Source: JBCCSZ01 sp039199225
Lineage (GTDB): Bacteria > Bacteroidota > Bacteroidia > Chitinophagales > Saprospiraceae
Length of the DNA: 41,863 nucleotides
NCBI GenBank assembly: GCA_039199225.1
Contig: JBCCSZ010000018.1
Span: 1 to 41,863 of the forward strand
Direction of reading: 5' to 3'
Shown here: piece by piece, positions 24,871-34,800 of the stretch
Position numbering within the stretch: the stretch's first letter is position 1
How the letters are laid out: every line of letters begins with the position of its first letter
Position numbers and translations under genes: made by a program
The notes under the pieces: model-generated
What the model was told of the DNA's origin: nothing
Seen by the model: only the letters and a program-made list of their open reading frames with translations
Database searches by the model: none

Positions 24871-25926
24871 ATGAAGCATTGCTACAAAAAATTCATTTGC
24901 TCCAGTCTTTTAATGATTGCCGCTTTTTGTCTTTGGGGCCAAAATGGGCAAAACAACCCTTTTGAGTTGCAACACCGGCAGCCAAAAGCAACATCGCCTG
25001 CAGCAAGCATGATCGATTCTGCTACTGGCAACCCTTTCGAATTGGAAAGACAAGCACCCGACGCAGCGCTACCTGTATCCCCAGAGGAAGCCCAGAATCC
25101 TTTTGAGGTGGAAGAGCGCCAAAGTGAGGAAAAGCCCCTGGCAGCAGCAGAGCCAACACAAGGCAATCCCTTTGAGATGAATCGCAAAGAAGCCTTGCTG
25201 AAGGAAGTGGCTTCCATCCGTCAAGTACCAGATGACAAACTAGCCCCAGCCGCAGATGTAGCTCCCACAAAAATAAGTACCAATTTCTTTTTTTGGATCA
25301 TTTTGATTCTCTTGGTTATTCTGGCGATGCTCACCACTCTTTACAGAAACATTATTGTAAAGGTTTATCGGTCTTTCACCAATGACAATTTTTTGAAATT
25401 AGTTCACAGAGAACAGGCTGGATTTATTGGTTTCCCTTATTTGCTTTTGTACATCTTCTTTTTCATCAATGCCGGCGTCTTCCTTTTACTGATCACCAAC
25501 CATTATAGCTTACCCAATGGCGGCCAGCCCTATGGCATGCTTCTTAAGTACATATCTTGGGTCGCGGGCATCTTTCTCGGTAAGCAATTGCTGCTCAATT
25601 TGTTATCCAATATTTTTCCCATCAGCAAGGAAGTAAAGCAGTACAGCTTTATGATTACAATTTTCGGAATCATGACCGGTTTGGTTCTCGTTCCGTTTAA
25701 TATCATTGCAGCCTTTGCACCCTCGCCTTTTCCAGATTGGATGCTCAAGGGAGCCTGTATCCTGATTGGCTTGGTCTACTTATTTCGGAGCGTCCGTGGC
25801 CTATTCCTGGCAAGCAGGTATATATCTATGCATAAGTTTCATTTTTTTATGTACCTTTGCACCGTTGAAATTGCGCCTGTTATAGTATTGTTGAAACTAG
25901 TGCTTCTGAAAACAGGTGTCCAATAG
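24871..25926 (+). CDS. DUF4271 membrane protein with NPFE repeats
   Basis: The ATG at 24871 gives 351 residues; an in-frame TTG at 24844 is less likely. After a signal-like N-terminus (FICSSLLMIAAFCLWGQ) comes a 110-residue Pro/Ala/Glu-rich region with four NPFE motifs at residues 29, 54, 76 and 99 (NPFELQHR, NPFELERQ, NPFEVEER, NPFEMNRK). The C-terminal two thirds are a DUF4271 membrane domain with about six or seven helices starting at residue 139, including FLKLVHREQAGFIGFPYLLLYIFFF. Family function is unknown. It lies 24 bases before hemD, a neighbour pairing common in Bacteroidota. Confidence 0.85.
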   Translation: MKHCYKKFICSSLLMIAAFCLWGQNGQNNPFELQHRQPKATSPAASMIDSATGNPFELERQAPDAALPVSPEEAQNPFEVEERQSEEKPLAAAEPTQGNPFEMNRKEALLKEVASIRQVPDDKLAPAADVAPTKISTNFFFWIILILLVILAMLTTLYRNIIVKVYRSFTNDNFLKLVHREQAGFIGFPYLLLYIFFFINAGVFLLLITNHYSLPNGGQPYGMLLKYISWVAGIFLGKQLLLNLLSNIFPISKEVKQYSFMITIFGIMTGLVLVPFNIIAAFAPSPFPDWMLKGACILIGLVYLFRSVRGLFLASRYISMHKFHFFMYLCTVEIAPVIVLLKLVLLKTGVQ

Positions 25927-25950
25927 AAGTTCTTGAAAAGACCAGTTTGA

Positions 25951-26733
25951 ATGTCAACAAACGGAAAAGCAGTGGAGGAAGAATACAAGAAAGTACAGAG
26001 TATTTTGATCTCCCAACCAAAGCCTGAGCGTTCTCCTTATTACAAGCTTGAGAAAAAGTATGGTCTCCAAATCGATTGGAGGCCCTTCATACATGTAGAG
26101 GGGGAGTCTTCAAAGGATTTTAGAAAACTGCGTATTCGACCCGACGATTACACAGCCATCATCTTTACTAGTCGCAATGCGGTAGATCATTTCTTCCGCA
26201 TCTGTGAAGAGATGCGCATCAAAATGTCGCAAGAAACGAAGTATTTCTGCCTATCTGAGGCCATATCCAATTACTTACAGAAATTCATCGTCTACCGCAA
26301 ACGAAAGGTGTTTGTCGGTAAGAAGAAAATTGCCGACCTCAAGGCGGCGCTGCTCAAACACAAATCCAAAGAGAAGTTTTTACTTCCTTGCTCCAACCTA
26401 GGCAGCAAAGCAGTTACCAGCTTCCTCAGCGAAATTGAAGTAGACTTTAAAGATGCCCTGATGTACCGTACGGTCGCCAGTGATCTGTCTGATTTGAGCG
26501 ATGTAACCTACGATGTGCTTGTTTTCTTCAGTCCATTGGGTATTACCTCGCTCTATGAAAACTTCCCGGATTTCAAACAGAACGATACTCGGATTGCTGT
26601 CTTTGGCAATAGTACCAAAAAAGCAGTCTTGGACCGCGGGCTGACCATCAACATCATGGCTCCCTCTCCGGTATCGCCTTCTATGACCATGGCTTTGGAG
26701 CAGTACCTACAGCAATCGAATAAGGAGGACTAA
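25951..26733 (+). CDS. hemD: Uroporphyrinogen-III synthase
   Basis: The 260-aa protein matches the HemD family, which closes hydroxymethylbilane to uroporphyrinogen III with ring D inversion in haem synthesis. The two-domain pattern is visible: ILISQPKPERSPYYKLEKKYGLQIDWRPFIHV at the start, DDYTAIIFTSRNAVDHFF, then the second domain KEKFLLPCSNLGSKAVTSFL, DALMYRTV, and the linker-domain segment DVLVFFSPLGITSLYENFP followed by IAVFGNSTKKAVLDRGL. HemD is poorly conserved in sequence, but the FTSRNAV and FFSPLGI motifs and the DUF4271 neighbour make the call firm. No other hem gene is nearby. Confidence 0.9.
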   Translation: MSTNGKAVEEEYKKVQSILISQPKPERSPYYKLEKKYGLQIDWRPFIHVEGESSKDFRKLRIRPDDYTAIIFTSRNAVDHFFRICEEMRIKMSQETKYFCLSEAISNYLQKFIVYRKRKVFVGKKKIADLKAALLKHKSKEKFLLPCSNLGSKAVTSFLSEIEVDFKDALMYRTVASDLSDLSDVTYDVLVFFSPLGITSLYENFPDFKQNDTRIAVFGNSTKKAVLDRGLTINIMAPSPVSPSMTMALEQYLQQSNKED

Positions 26734-26763
26734 GAAACCTCTCTTCAGCATACATCAAAGAGG

Positions 26764-26795
26764 GCTCTCGTCTTGCATCATCTGCAGGCGAGAGC
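26764..26795 (+). terminator. Intrinsic terminator after hemD
   Basis: GCTCTCG (26764-26770) pairs perfectly with CGAGAGC (26789-26795); the loop contains a further TGCA/TGCA pairing. TTTCTTATT follows on the plus strand. It ends the DUF4271-hemD transcript. Confidence 0.75.
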
Positions 26796-26849
26796 TTTCT
26801 TATTACATTTGTTTTGCAACTAATCGCACCACAAAGAGGTTTAAGCAGT

Positions 26850-27509
26850 ATGATGTACTCTGTAGACAGCACTTTCATCCAACAGCTCCAACGAAGTATG
26901 AGCCAGCCTCTCCCTGGGCCAGAGGCTCACTACAAAATGGCACATGTCGGACGCAACCTGGCGCCCAAGGTACCGAGCAATGCTCGCATCGCTTGTGTAC
27001 TCCAGTTGCTGTACCCCGTAGATAGGGATTGGCACATCGTACTGATAGAACGCCAATCCAGCAATCGAAACGACCGGCACAGTGGACAAATCAGCTTTCC
27101 GGGCGGTGGCTACGAAGCATCCGACGAGACGCTGGTCAATGGAGCCCTGCGCGAAGCTTGGGAAGAAGTAGGGGTAGAACCCAAGAAGGTGAGTGTCTTA
27201 GGCGCTTTGACGGAGTTGTACATTCCCGTAAGTAACTTCTTGGTACATCCATTTTTGGGCTACACGACCGAGCGGCCAGATTTTCGTCGACAGGAGAGCG
27301 AGGTGCGATCCATATTGGAAGTTCCGCTATCCTGGCTACAAAACCCGGAAAGCGTTCAAAAAACAGACCTTCCAATCAATAAACAATTGGTTTTGAAGGA
27401 TGTACCTCATTTCAATGTAAAGGGGCATATTGTTTGGGGTGCAACGGCTATGATGCTCAGTGAACTCTTGGAAATAGCCCAGAGAAAGCCTGAGGAGAAC
27501 ACGGACTAA
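26850..27509 (+). CDS. Nudix hydrolase, CoA pyrophosphatase type
   Basis: Starting at the ATG at 26850 gives 219 residues; an in-frame TTG at 26814 lies too close to the preceding terminator. A TAnnTTTG match (TACATTTG, 26804-26811) sits just upstream. The Nudix box is complete, GYEASDETLVNGALREAWEEVGV (about 87-109), with the metal-binding REAWEEVG. It is preceded by HSGQISFPGG, the extra motif of the NudL/CoA diphosphatase subgroup that splits CoA into 4'-phosphopantetheine and 3',5'-ADP. The protein is cytoplasmic. It is probably monocistronic, with a 297-base gap to the sigma gene. Confidence 0.87.
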   Translation: MMYSVDSTFIQQLQRSMSQPLPGPEAHYKMAHVGRNLAPKVPSNARIACVLQLLYPVDRDWHIVLIERQSSNRNDRHSGQISFPGGGYEASDETLVNGALREAWEEVGVEPKKVSVLGALTELYIPVSNFLVHPFLGYTTERPDFRRQESEVRSILEVPLSWLQNPESVQKTDLPINKQLVLKDVPHFNVKGHIVWGATAMMLSELLEIAQRKPEENTD

Positions 27510-27806
27510 ATTGTTAAAATCTCGTCATTTATATCTTTTATATTCACTTGTTCGTTAATTTCAAAGTATATTTATAGCTATTGCGGCCTGAAACAAGGGG
27601 CCAAATGAACCTAAAAAACCTGTTAGGTAGTATATAATCCATAGCATATCTGTCGCTAGCCAATGGCAAGTAGATATTGGATTTAACAGCTGAGTGTCGA
27701 CTAAAGCAGCAATTGGAAATGTCAAAACGTTGTATCTACAACAAACAATATTTTACCAACTTGCTGTTTCTGCCCATACCAGCTGGTTCAATTTAAAGCA
27801 ATCATC
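27510..27806 (+). other. 297-bp leader region of the sigma factor gene
   Basis: AT-rich DNA without a recognisable gene. It should hold the promoter of the sigma/anti-sigma operon. Near 27718-27741 is AATGTCAAAACGTTGTATCTAC, a stretch that could be an extracytoplasmic-sigma promoter, but I have no second copy in the window to compare. No RNA gene recognised. Confidence 0.4.
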
Positions 27807-28370
27807 ATGGATATCGCTTTGCAATTGCAAAACCAGGAAAGGGATTTTATCACGGCCTGTGTTCGAAAGGAACGCTGGGCTCAAAAGTTGCTGTATGAAA
27901 AGCATTACAGCAAGATGATGGGTGTTTGTCTTCGGTATTCGGACAACAAAGAGGATGCACTGGATATTTTGCATGAAGGATTCATAAAAATCTTTCGAAA
28001 TATATCAAAATACCAACCGGGTACTTCTCTGTCCGCTTGGATTCGTCGGATCATGGTTAATACCGCGATCGACTACTACCGCAAGAACATTCGCCGCCGA
28101 ACGGAAAATTTAGACCAGGCTTACGACGTCAGCAGCCGCGAGGCCGACGCCATCAGCCAATACACAGAAAACGAAATCCTCGAAGCTGTTCAGACTTTGT
28201 CTCCAGCTTATCGAACTGTTTTTAACCTATATGTCATCGAAGGTTACTCCCACCGGGAAATAGCCGAGATGCTAGACATCACAGAAAGTACATCACGATC
28301 CAACCTGGTAAAAGCCAGGTCGAAACTGAAAGCACTACTTACAGCAAGGTTCATTCGATATGGAGAATAA
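27807..28370 (+). CDS. ECF-type RNA polymerase sigma factor
   Basis: The 187-aa protein has only sigma regions 2 and 4. Region 2 spans about 25-95: AQKLLYEKHYSKMMGVCLRYSDNKEDALDILHEGFIKIFRNI, then AWIRRIMVNTAIDYYRKN for promoter melting and -10 recognition. Region 4 spans about 125-180: LSPAYRTVFNLYVIEGYSHREIAEMLDITESTSRSNLVKARSKL, the -35-binding helix-turn-helix. There is no extra C-terminal domain. Its last 11 bases overlap the next gene, whose product has the layout of a membrane anti-sigma factor. The pair is therefore read as sigma plus its regulator. Confidence 0.95.
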   Translation: MDIALQLQNQERDFITACVRKERWAQKLLYEKHYSKMMGVCLRYSDNKEDALDILHEGFIKIFRNISKYQPGTSLSAWIRRIMVNTAIDYYRKNIRRRTENLDQAYDVSSREADAISQYTENEILEAVQTLSPAYRTVFNLYVIEGYSHREIAEMLDITESTSRSNLVKARSKLKALLTARFIRYGE

Positions 28371-30015
28371 TTACTTTGACAAGTACTTAAGAGAAAATCT
28401 AGAAAATCTGGAATCCGACTTTAAGCCGGAACACTGGGATTTGTTTGAATCGTCTCTTGATAAACTGCCTGATCCTGCGGGAGAGGGAAGAAGTAATCCC
28501 TCGTTTGATGAAATTGCTCGTCAAAAGCTCAGTCAGCTAGAGGCCGATCCAACACCTGGCCATTGGGAGTTGATGGAAAAGATGATCGATGCGGACGAAG
28601 TATCCGAAGCAGCAGAAACTTCCATAGATGACCTAGCTTATTCCAAGCTCGCCTATCTCCAACCACCTTACCAGCCAGCGCATTGGAAAAAAATGGCGCG
28701 AAGGCTCAACGAAGAGATTTTCCTTCGCCGAATCATCTACCGCTATAAACTGGCAGAAGTTGCCCTTTTCTTGCTCATTTTGTTGACACTCTTCCAGTTT
28801 TTACCCCTCAACAAACCTTCGACCGCCAATTCGAGTCAAGCTCAGGCAGCCCTGGTGCCAAGCGTCTCTAACAGCGCCGCTTCCCAGAAAGCCAGCGAGG
28901 AGGTTGATGCAGCACAAAGGTTGTCCTCTAAAGCAACTGCCCAAAAGGCCACCGTTGACCATCAGCAGGCCAGCGCAACATCGACAAGTTCGAAGGTCGT
29001 TGCACCAAGTAACAATCCATTAGGAGGCCAGCCGACCTTTCAGTCGCCGAAGCCTCTTGTAGATACGCCACTCAAGGCTGCTGCCTCCATAGATGAAGTG
29101 CAGCAAAAGTTTACTCAGAATCGTCTTGGTCTACAGTCTGTTGATCGCTTACCACACAGGTCAGGAGGTATTTCGGTAGGTGTACCGACCTATCCTTCCA
29201 TCGATCTTTCTCTACTGCTTCCTTTGCAGCCTATTGAAAATATTGCCCTTATGGCAGAGGCAGGAGAATTGGTGGATTTGACAGAATGCAGGTCCTGCCA
29301 AAGGGTCAAGCAAGGTGGACGTCTCAGCATAGGCATGTTTAGTGCGGCTGACATCAACTACATCATGACTCCCTACAATACGAAATTCCGTGTTCCATCC
29401 TATGATCAGTTTTTTGCAGGCTATGGTGGCGGATTATCCCTAACCTACCAGATCAAGAGGTGGTCTGTAGAAATAGGGGGAATCTATTCTTCCATTCTAT
29501 ACCAACCAAATGAGTGGTACCTCAACGTAACTGGCGATCTCAACAATGGCTTCAACATCAACCAAGGTTTCCGCAGAGCGCGTCTCGACCTGTTTAAGAT
29601 TCCACTCAATCTTCGCTATCGCCTGACAAAGAGCGTCAGCAAATGGAATATTTATGCTTTAACGGGTGCTACGATGAATACAGCTGTATTTAAGCAATAT
29701 GAAATTTCAAAAGGGCCGTTGTCCAGCAGTGATCCTCAAGCTAAGCCTGCGCCTGTCAGACCGGGAGAAAGAAATGTTGATGATCCAAGGTTGTACAGAG
29801 GCTTTTTCGAAAATGGCCGCCTCAAGGACAACATCTACTTCACTGCCAATCTCGGACTGGGTGTAGAAAGATACTTCAATCAACGGTGGAGCCTTTTTGT
29901 CCAGCCTGTCTACCAACACCAATTCCTATCAAATGGAGATGGCTTTGGTCCTAACAGAGATCGCTTGAATAGCTTTTCTACTTACATCGGTATCCGTAGA
30001 AGCCTACTCAAATAA
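28360..30015 (+). CDS. Putative dual-membrane-spanning anti-sigma factor (Dma-like)
   Basis: The 551-aa product has four parts. Residues 1-120 are soluble and contain three repeats ending in a conserved P-x-HW motif: KPEHWDLFE (HW at 25), TPGHWELME (68) and QPAHWKKMA (108). Residues 131-150 form one membrane helix (LAEVALFLLILLTLFQFLPL). Residues 151-300 are Ser/Ala/Gln-rich and look disordered. The rest is beta-rich and PorT/OMP-barrel-like (GGLSLTYQIKRWSVEIGGIYSS, FKIPLNLRYRL, YFNQRWSLFVQPVYQHQF). A single chain with an inner-membrane helix and an outer-membrane barrel would span the envelope, as described for Dma anti-sigma factors of Bacteroides. The overlap with the ECF sigma gene supports this. 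No known anti-sigma domain was recognised by motif, so the anti-sigma role is inferred from position and topology. Confidence 0.75.
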   Translation: MENNYFDKYLRENLENLESDFKPEHWDLFESSLDKLPDPAGEGRSNPSFDEIARQKLSQLEADPTPGHWELMEKMIDADEVSEAAETSIDDLAYSKLAYLQPPYQPAHWKKMARRLNEEIFLRRIIYRYKLAEVALFLLILLTLFQFLPLNKPSTANSSQAQAALVPSVSNSAASQKASEEVDAAQRLSSKATAQKATVDHQQASATSTSSKVVAPSNNPLGGQPTFQSPKPLVDTPLKAAASIDEVQQKFTQNRLGLQSVDRLPHRSGGISVGVPTYPSIDLSLLLPLQPIENIALMAEAGELVDLTECRSCQRVKQGGRLSIGMFSAADINYIMTPYNTKFRVPSYDQFFAGYGGGLSLTYQIKRWSVEIGGIYSSILYQPNEWYLNVTGDLNNGFNINQGFRRARLDLFKIPLNLRYRLTKSVSKWNIYALTGATMNTAVFKQYEISKGPLSSSDPQAKPAPVRPGERNVDDPRLYRGFFENGRLKDNIYFTANLGLGVERYFNQRWSLFVQPVYQHQFLSNGDGFGPNRDRLNSFSTYIGIRRSLLK

Positions 30016-30049
30016 TTCCACGGCGATTCCATCCTTACGGCCTGAATTA

Positions 30050-30871
30050 TCAAAAAGTTTGTTGTGACAGTTGTATAGACAGTTGCGCTTGCAGCTCTTC
30101 ATTGACCACCAGATGACCTTCATCCATAATGTACAGCTGAATATTGGGCGCCTTATCAGCCAACCAAATACCGCTTTTTAGAGGAATCACTTCGTCTCGG
30201 CGCCCAAAGTACAACCATACGGGAATGCCGAGTCGAATTAGGTGCTTCTTAACGGTGGCGGGTCTCAGCTCGAATGCATCCAAAGAAAGCCAGCATCCCA
30301 ACACTCGCCGCCGCCGGTCTTCGGAAGAAATATGAAAAAGGCAAAAATCCCTGATAAAGCGACTGATCAAACGATAGCGATAAAGTCGATTGATGTTTTT
30401 TGAAAACCACTCGGGATGTGCATTTAATAACTGACTCAGCTTGCGCCTGATAAATACAGGTGTAAAGGTCGCATTGAACATTCCCTTTGTACGCAATCCA
30501 TCTGGTGCCAACAGATACAGTTGATCCAAGCAATTCTCCAAATCGCTCAAGAGTGATTGCACAAGTCTTCCTCCCAGGCTATACCCTAACAACTCGAGGC
30601 GTTCCTTCTTTTCCAGTGCCATGATTTGATGAATAATACCCAACAGGTCTGTCCGGTCAAAACGTTTGTAAGGCCACTGTGTCTGACCGTGGAAAGGAAG
30701 ATCAATGGCAAAGACCCGGTGTGTTGTCCCAAGAGGATGTTCTAGTTTATCAAAAAGCGCAGCACGATCTCCAAAGCCATGCAATGCAATCAGGAGCCGA
30801 GGGCCTGTTCCGAAGCAATGGTAATGCACCCGGGCCGATTTCCAATCCACAAAACCCTTTTCAATGGTCAT
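30050..30871 (-). CDS. Alpha/beta hydrolase
   Basis: This 273-aa cytoplasmic protein has the alpha/beta-hydrolase fold: LLIALHGFGDRAALFDKL (oxyanion-hole HG), FAIDLPFHGQT, and the nucleophile elbow LLGYSLGGRL (Ser98). The acid is in YFGRRDEVIP and the catalytic His in MDEGHLVVNEE. All three catalytic residues look intact. A basic cap region (about 120-200, rich in Arg) separates the halves. Substrate is unknown; no neighbour suggests one. The gene converges on the sigma/anti-sigma operon and is divergent from the DUF547 lipoprotein gene. Confidence 0.9.
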   Translation of the reverse strand: MTIEKGFVDWKSARVHYHCFGTGPRLLIALHGFGDRAALFDKLEHPLGTTHRVFAIDLPFHGQTQWPYKRFDRTDLLGIIHQIMALEKKERLELLGYSLGGRLVQSLLSDLENCLDQLYLLAPDGLRTKGMFNATFTPVFIRRKLSQLLNAHPEWFSKNINRLYRYRLISRFIRDFCLFHISSEDRRRRVLGCWLSLDAFELRPATVKKHLIRLGIPVWLYFGRRDEVIPLKSGIWLADKAPNIQLYIMDEGHLVVNEELQAQLSIQLSQQTF

Positions 30872-31038
30872 ATGTCAGACATCTAATCTAACTTCAAGAA
30901 TTAAGATACAGCAAATTAAGACCATTCTTTGTTAAGAATCTAAGATCATATTGATAATCTATTTACTCAGTTAAAAATCGTTACTTTCAGAAGAAGAAGA
31001 AATAACGCTTTACAACTTTTACGCTAACAACTTCAGAT

Positions 31039-31833
31039 ATGCCTCCTACGACCGCTTCAAGCCTTGGCTTTTTATTTTCCTGTTTTATGCTCATGGTAGT
31101 GACCTCCTGCAGCGTCAAAACCTATCCCTCCGAGTCACAACCCATCACACACAGCTCATGGGACAGCCTCCTCAAAAAGCATGTGGACGACAAAGGCTGG
31201 GTGAGCTATGAGGGCTTTATCCAAGACAGCAGCCAGCTGAACCGCTACTTGAACCTATTGGGCAGCAACCACCCCAATGCAAAAAACTGGTCGAGGGAAG
31301 AAAGACTGGCTTATTGGATCAACGCCTACAATGCTTATACTGTCCAGCTGATGATTCGACATTATCCAGTAGAGAGCATTAAGGACATTAAGAAAGGCAT
31401 CCCGTTCATCAACTCGGTTTGGGACATTTCTTTTATTCAAATCGAAGATGCGACCTATGATCTCAACAATATTGAACACAGTATTTTGCGCAAGGAATTC
31501 AATGAACCAAGGATTCATTTTGCCATCAATTGCGCCTCGTTTTCCTGCCCCAGCCTATTAAATGAAGCTTACACGGCCGACCGACTGGAAGAGCAGCTTA
31601 CCAGACAAGCAAAAGCCTTCTTAGCAGATACTCGTCGCAACTTAATTACAGCGCAAGAGGTCAAAGTCTCCCGTATTTTCAAGTGGTTCAAAAGCGATTT
31701 TACAAAGAATCAAAGCCTTTTGGATTTTCTCAGGCCCTATGCACCGGTCGACATCTCGGCAGATGCAAAGCTGACCTACCTCGAATACAATTGGACGATC
31801 AACAGTCAGTCTAAAAATTCAGCTGATCTCTGA
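31039..31833 (+). CDS. DUF547 lipoprotein
   Basis: The 264-aa product has a signal peptide ending VTSC (Cys24). The DUF547 domain is clear: WVSYEGFIQDSSQLNRYL, RLAYWINAYNAYTVQLMIRHYPVESI, the conserved VWDISFIQI, and LNNIEHSILR followed by IHFAINCASFSCPSL. This family has a cysteine-protease-like fold with conserved NAYN and NCAS motifs, but the activity is unproved. The mature protein is expected on the periplasmic or outer face. The last 23 bases overlap the converging M1 peptidase gene, so both transcripts end in each other's coding region. Confidence 0.9.
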   Translation: MPPTTASSLGFLFSCFMLMVVTSCSVKTYPSESQPITHSSWDSLLKKHVDDKGWVSYEGFIQDSSQLNRYLNLLGSNHPNAKNWSREERLAYWINAYNAYTVQLMIRHYPVESIKDIKKGIPFINSVWDISFIQIEDATYDLNNIEHSILRKEFNEPRIHFAINCASFSCPSLLNEAYTADRLEEQLTRQAKAFLADTRRNLITAQEVKVSRIFKWFKSDFTKNQSLLDFLRPYAPVDISADAKLTYLEYNWTINSQSKNSADL

Positions 31834-34800
31834 GTTTCCATGGATTGAGGTCTCTAAGTCGCAGGGTGAAGCTGATTCGGGAGCCAAAGCTGCCACCGTC
31901 CCTTTGATCGTATAAGTCCTTCAGCTTGTCCGAATTGAGGAAGGGAAAATGTACTGTAAAGGCCCCATTCAACAATTCGATCATGGCACCGCCGCTGTAT
32001 ATAAATTGGTCGCTAAAGGATGGCTCTTCGTTTAGCAATTCCGATCGGTTGAAGTATCCCAAATCCAAGTAAGGTTTGATGTTCCTTAGGATCGGCGCGT
32101 TGATCGGCAGGTCTATTTGAAGGTTGGCAGCGGCAATAAAATCATTGCTCTGTCCAATGTTTTGTTGACTGCCAAAGGCATTTTTGAAGCCTCCTTCCCG
32201 ATGGTTTATTTGCTGGGATAAAAGGCCATTCTGCTCGCTTCTTCCAAAGTGAACATTGTCGTACTGATAATCATTAAAGCCTTGGTGAATAAGTGCAAAA
32301 GACCCTCGGGTAAAAACATTGGAGTAACTGCGGGAATCCCTGCGAGAGTTGAGGATAAACTTACCTACAAATAAGCGAAGGTCGATGTTTCTTCCCCGCT
32401 CGTAAGTGTAGCTGGCATTGAGTTCAAAGGAAGCTTTCAGATAATTTTCCCTATCGCCAAAAGGATTGTCGTACGACTGCTGCTCCAAAAGGATTTGGTA
32501 GCTGTAGGGATTCAATACCCGATCTTGCACACCCGTATAAGAAATTTGATAGATCACATTCTGATCGGTGCTGTTGCCGGTGTACATCCCATCATTGTTG
32601 AAATTGGTCGTCTCCTCCCCGATAATCAAGGCGCGCATTTGAAGCTTTCCTCTGTAATTTCCAGCAGGGTTTGTTCGAATGTCAAAATTGATGGTAGGAG
32701 CAATCCGATAGAAGGACAGATGGGTTTCCAGGACACTGTCGCGGTTCAGATAGTTGTTGCTATAGCGTTTGAAGTTTGCTCCAATACTGACTTTTCTGAA
32801 TAAGCCTTTTCTTGGATAGATGTTGTAATGCGCAAATCCAATTCCGTTGAGCTGCTCACTGTCAAATGCAAAGGAAGGAGCCAGGGCAAACTCGAAGGGT
32901 CGTTCCGGAAGAATCGAATTATACAAGCCAACCCCCAACATCAGTCCATCGTATTTATTCCAATGCGCAATGGGCGACCAATAAAAGCTGTTCTTTTGAG
33001 AATGCTCCATGCCTATCAAAAATTTGGAGCGGATAGGATTGAGTTTTTTCAACCCTCCCTTTGTTTTAATCTGGTTGTTCTGGCGGTTGACATCCAAAGT
33101 ATAGTGCGGACCATCTATCATAATCAGGTCGTACTCTCCGAAGGGATAATCAACCGTCTGACTTCCTTCGAAGCCTTCGTACCACTGCGTAGAGACAATC
33201 TCACCATCGCGAATGGCCGATACGGGAAAAGGGGCTGTAATGTCTCCTTTGTTTTGAATTTTTAGCTGATAATTATTGCCATCCTTCTTGATGTTCTTTA
33301 CGGCATAATCCATTTTGTCATTCGAGCCAATGAAGCCATCAATGAGCCAAGAAAGGTCTTTGTCGGTCTTCGATCGAAAATACTTCCAGAGGTCTTCCGG
33401 CTGAGGATGCTTGAAAGCCCAGTCCTTGTAAAATGCTTGCATGATTTCGTCGAACAAGGCTGCTCCAAGGTAGTGTTCGGCCATTCGGAATGCCTGCGCT
33501 GGTTTTTCGTAACCACCCAAAAAGTAATTGATCCGAGAGTATTCGTTGGAATGCGTTATGGGCGCCTGGTCGTCGTTGCGGCGCGCCTGATACAAGTATG
33601 CCATTTCACCTAGACTAAGATCGGAGCCATCCATAATGAATCTGGGAAAAAATTCATTCTCTTCCCCAGGATAATAAATCTCCGTGTAGCGATGGTCGTA
33701 ATAAGAATTCAGGCCCTCATCCATCCAAACATGGTCTCGCTCGTTGAAGGCCAAAATACCGTATAACCAATTGTGGCCGACTTCATGGGTAATGACTTCA
33801 TCCAACGGTTGGGCGCTTCCCATCAAGCCAATCACCGTAATCATAGGATACTCCATGCCGCCGCCTGCAGACAATGCACTTTGTACAGCCGTAGCGTGTG
33901 GATAAGGATATTCCCCTAACAACTTTGAATAATACTTCACCGAACGATCCACATAGAAAGTTCCTTTTTTCCACAATTCTCCTTCCTCGTTTGTAAAAAA
34001 GGCCCAAGTATCCACCTCTTTACCAGATTTGAGGAGTACCCGGCTTTTTTGTACATAGAAACGCTTGTCGGCAAACCAGGCAAAATCGTGTACATTCTCG
34101 GCTAGGTAGCGAATGGTTTTGCGCTTGCTACTGGAAGGAGGAAAAGGGCTTTTTCCTTCCAACTTGTCCTTTAAAATTTCATCTGTTTCGCGGACTTTTT
34201 CGGCTAGAAATGCCTTCTCTGATTCCGTTTGAAGCACTCCGGTGGAAGCTACCACATAGTTTTCTGGAAGGTTAATTTGAACATCGTAAGAACCAAACTC
34301 AGAGTAAAACTCCCCCATATCCAAATAAGGCATCGGGTGCCAACCTTCTCTGTCATAAACGGCTGGCTTTGGAAACCACTGGGTCAGTTGATAAGATTCT
34401 CCCACATGTCCCAAGCGAGAAAAGGAAGCAGGTATTTTCAGTAAGAAGGGCGTGCGAATGACAATTTTTCCGGCAGGTGGAAGCGGTTTGGACAATTCCA
34501 ACACCGCAATATCCAGGTTGCCTTTGTATGATTTCCACTCAACACTGCTGCCATCTACCTCAAAATTCAGCTTGGAAAAATTGCCCAGGTCTTTTTCCTC
34601 TGCAAAGAAAAACTTCGTGCTACGCGTGCGCAATTTTTGTTGTGCAAAAGCAGTCGTACGATCCTTGTAAGCATTGGCCCACAAATGCATGTAAATCTCT
34701 CGGAGGCTGTCCGGAGAATTGTTAATGTACTCTATTTCGATGTTTCCATCCAGCGTATGGGTAGAATCATTCAGAACAACATCGATTTTTGTATTAACTT

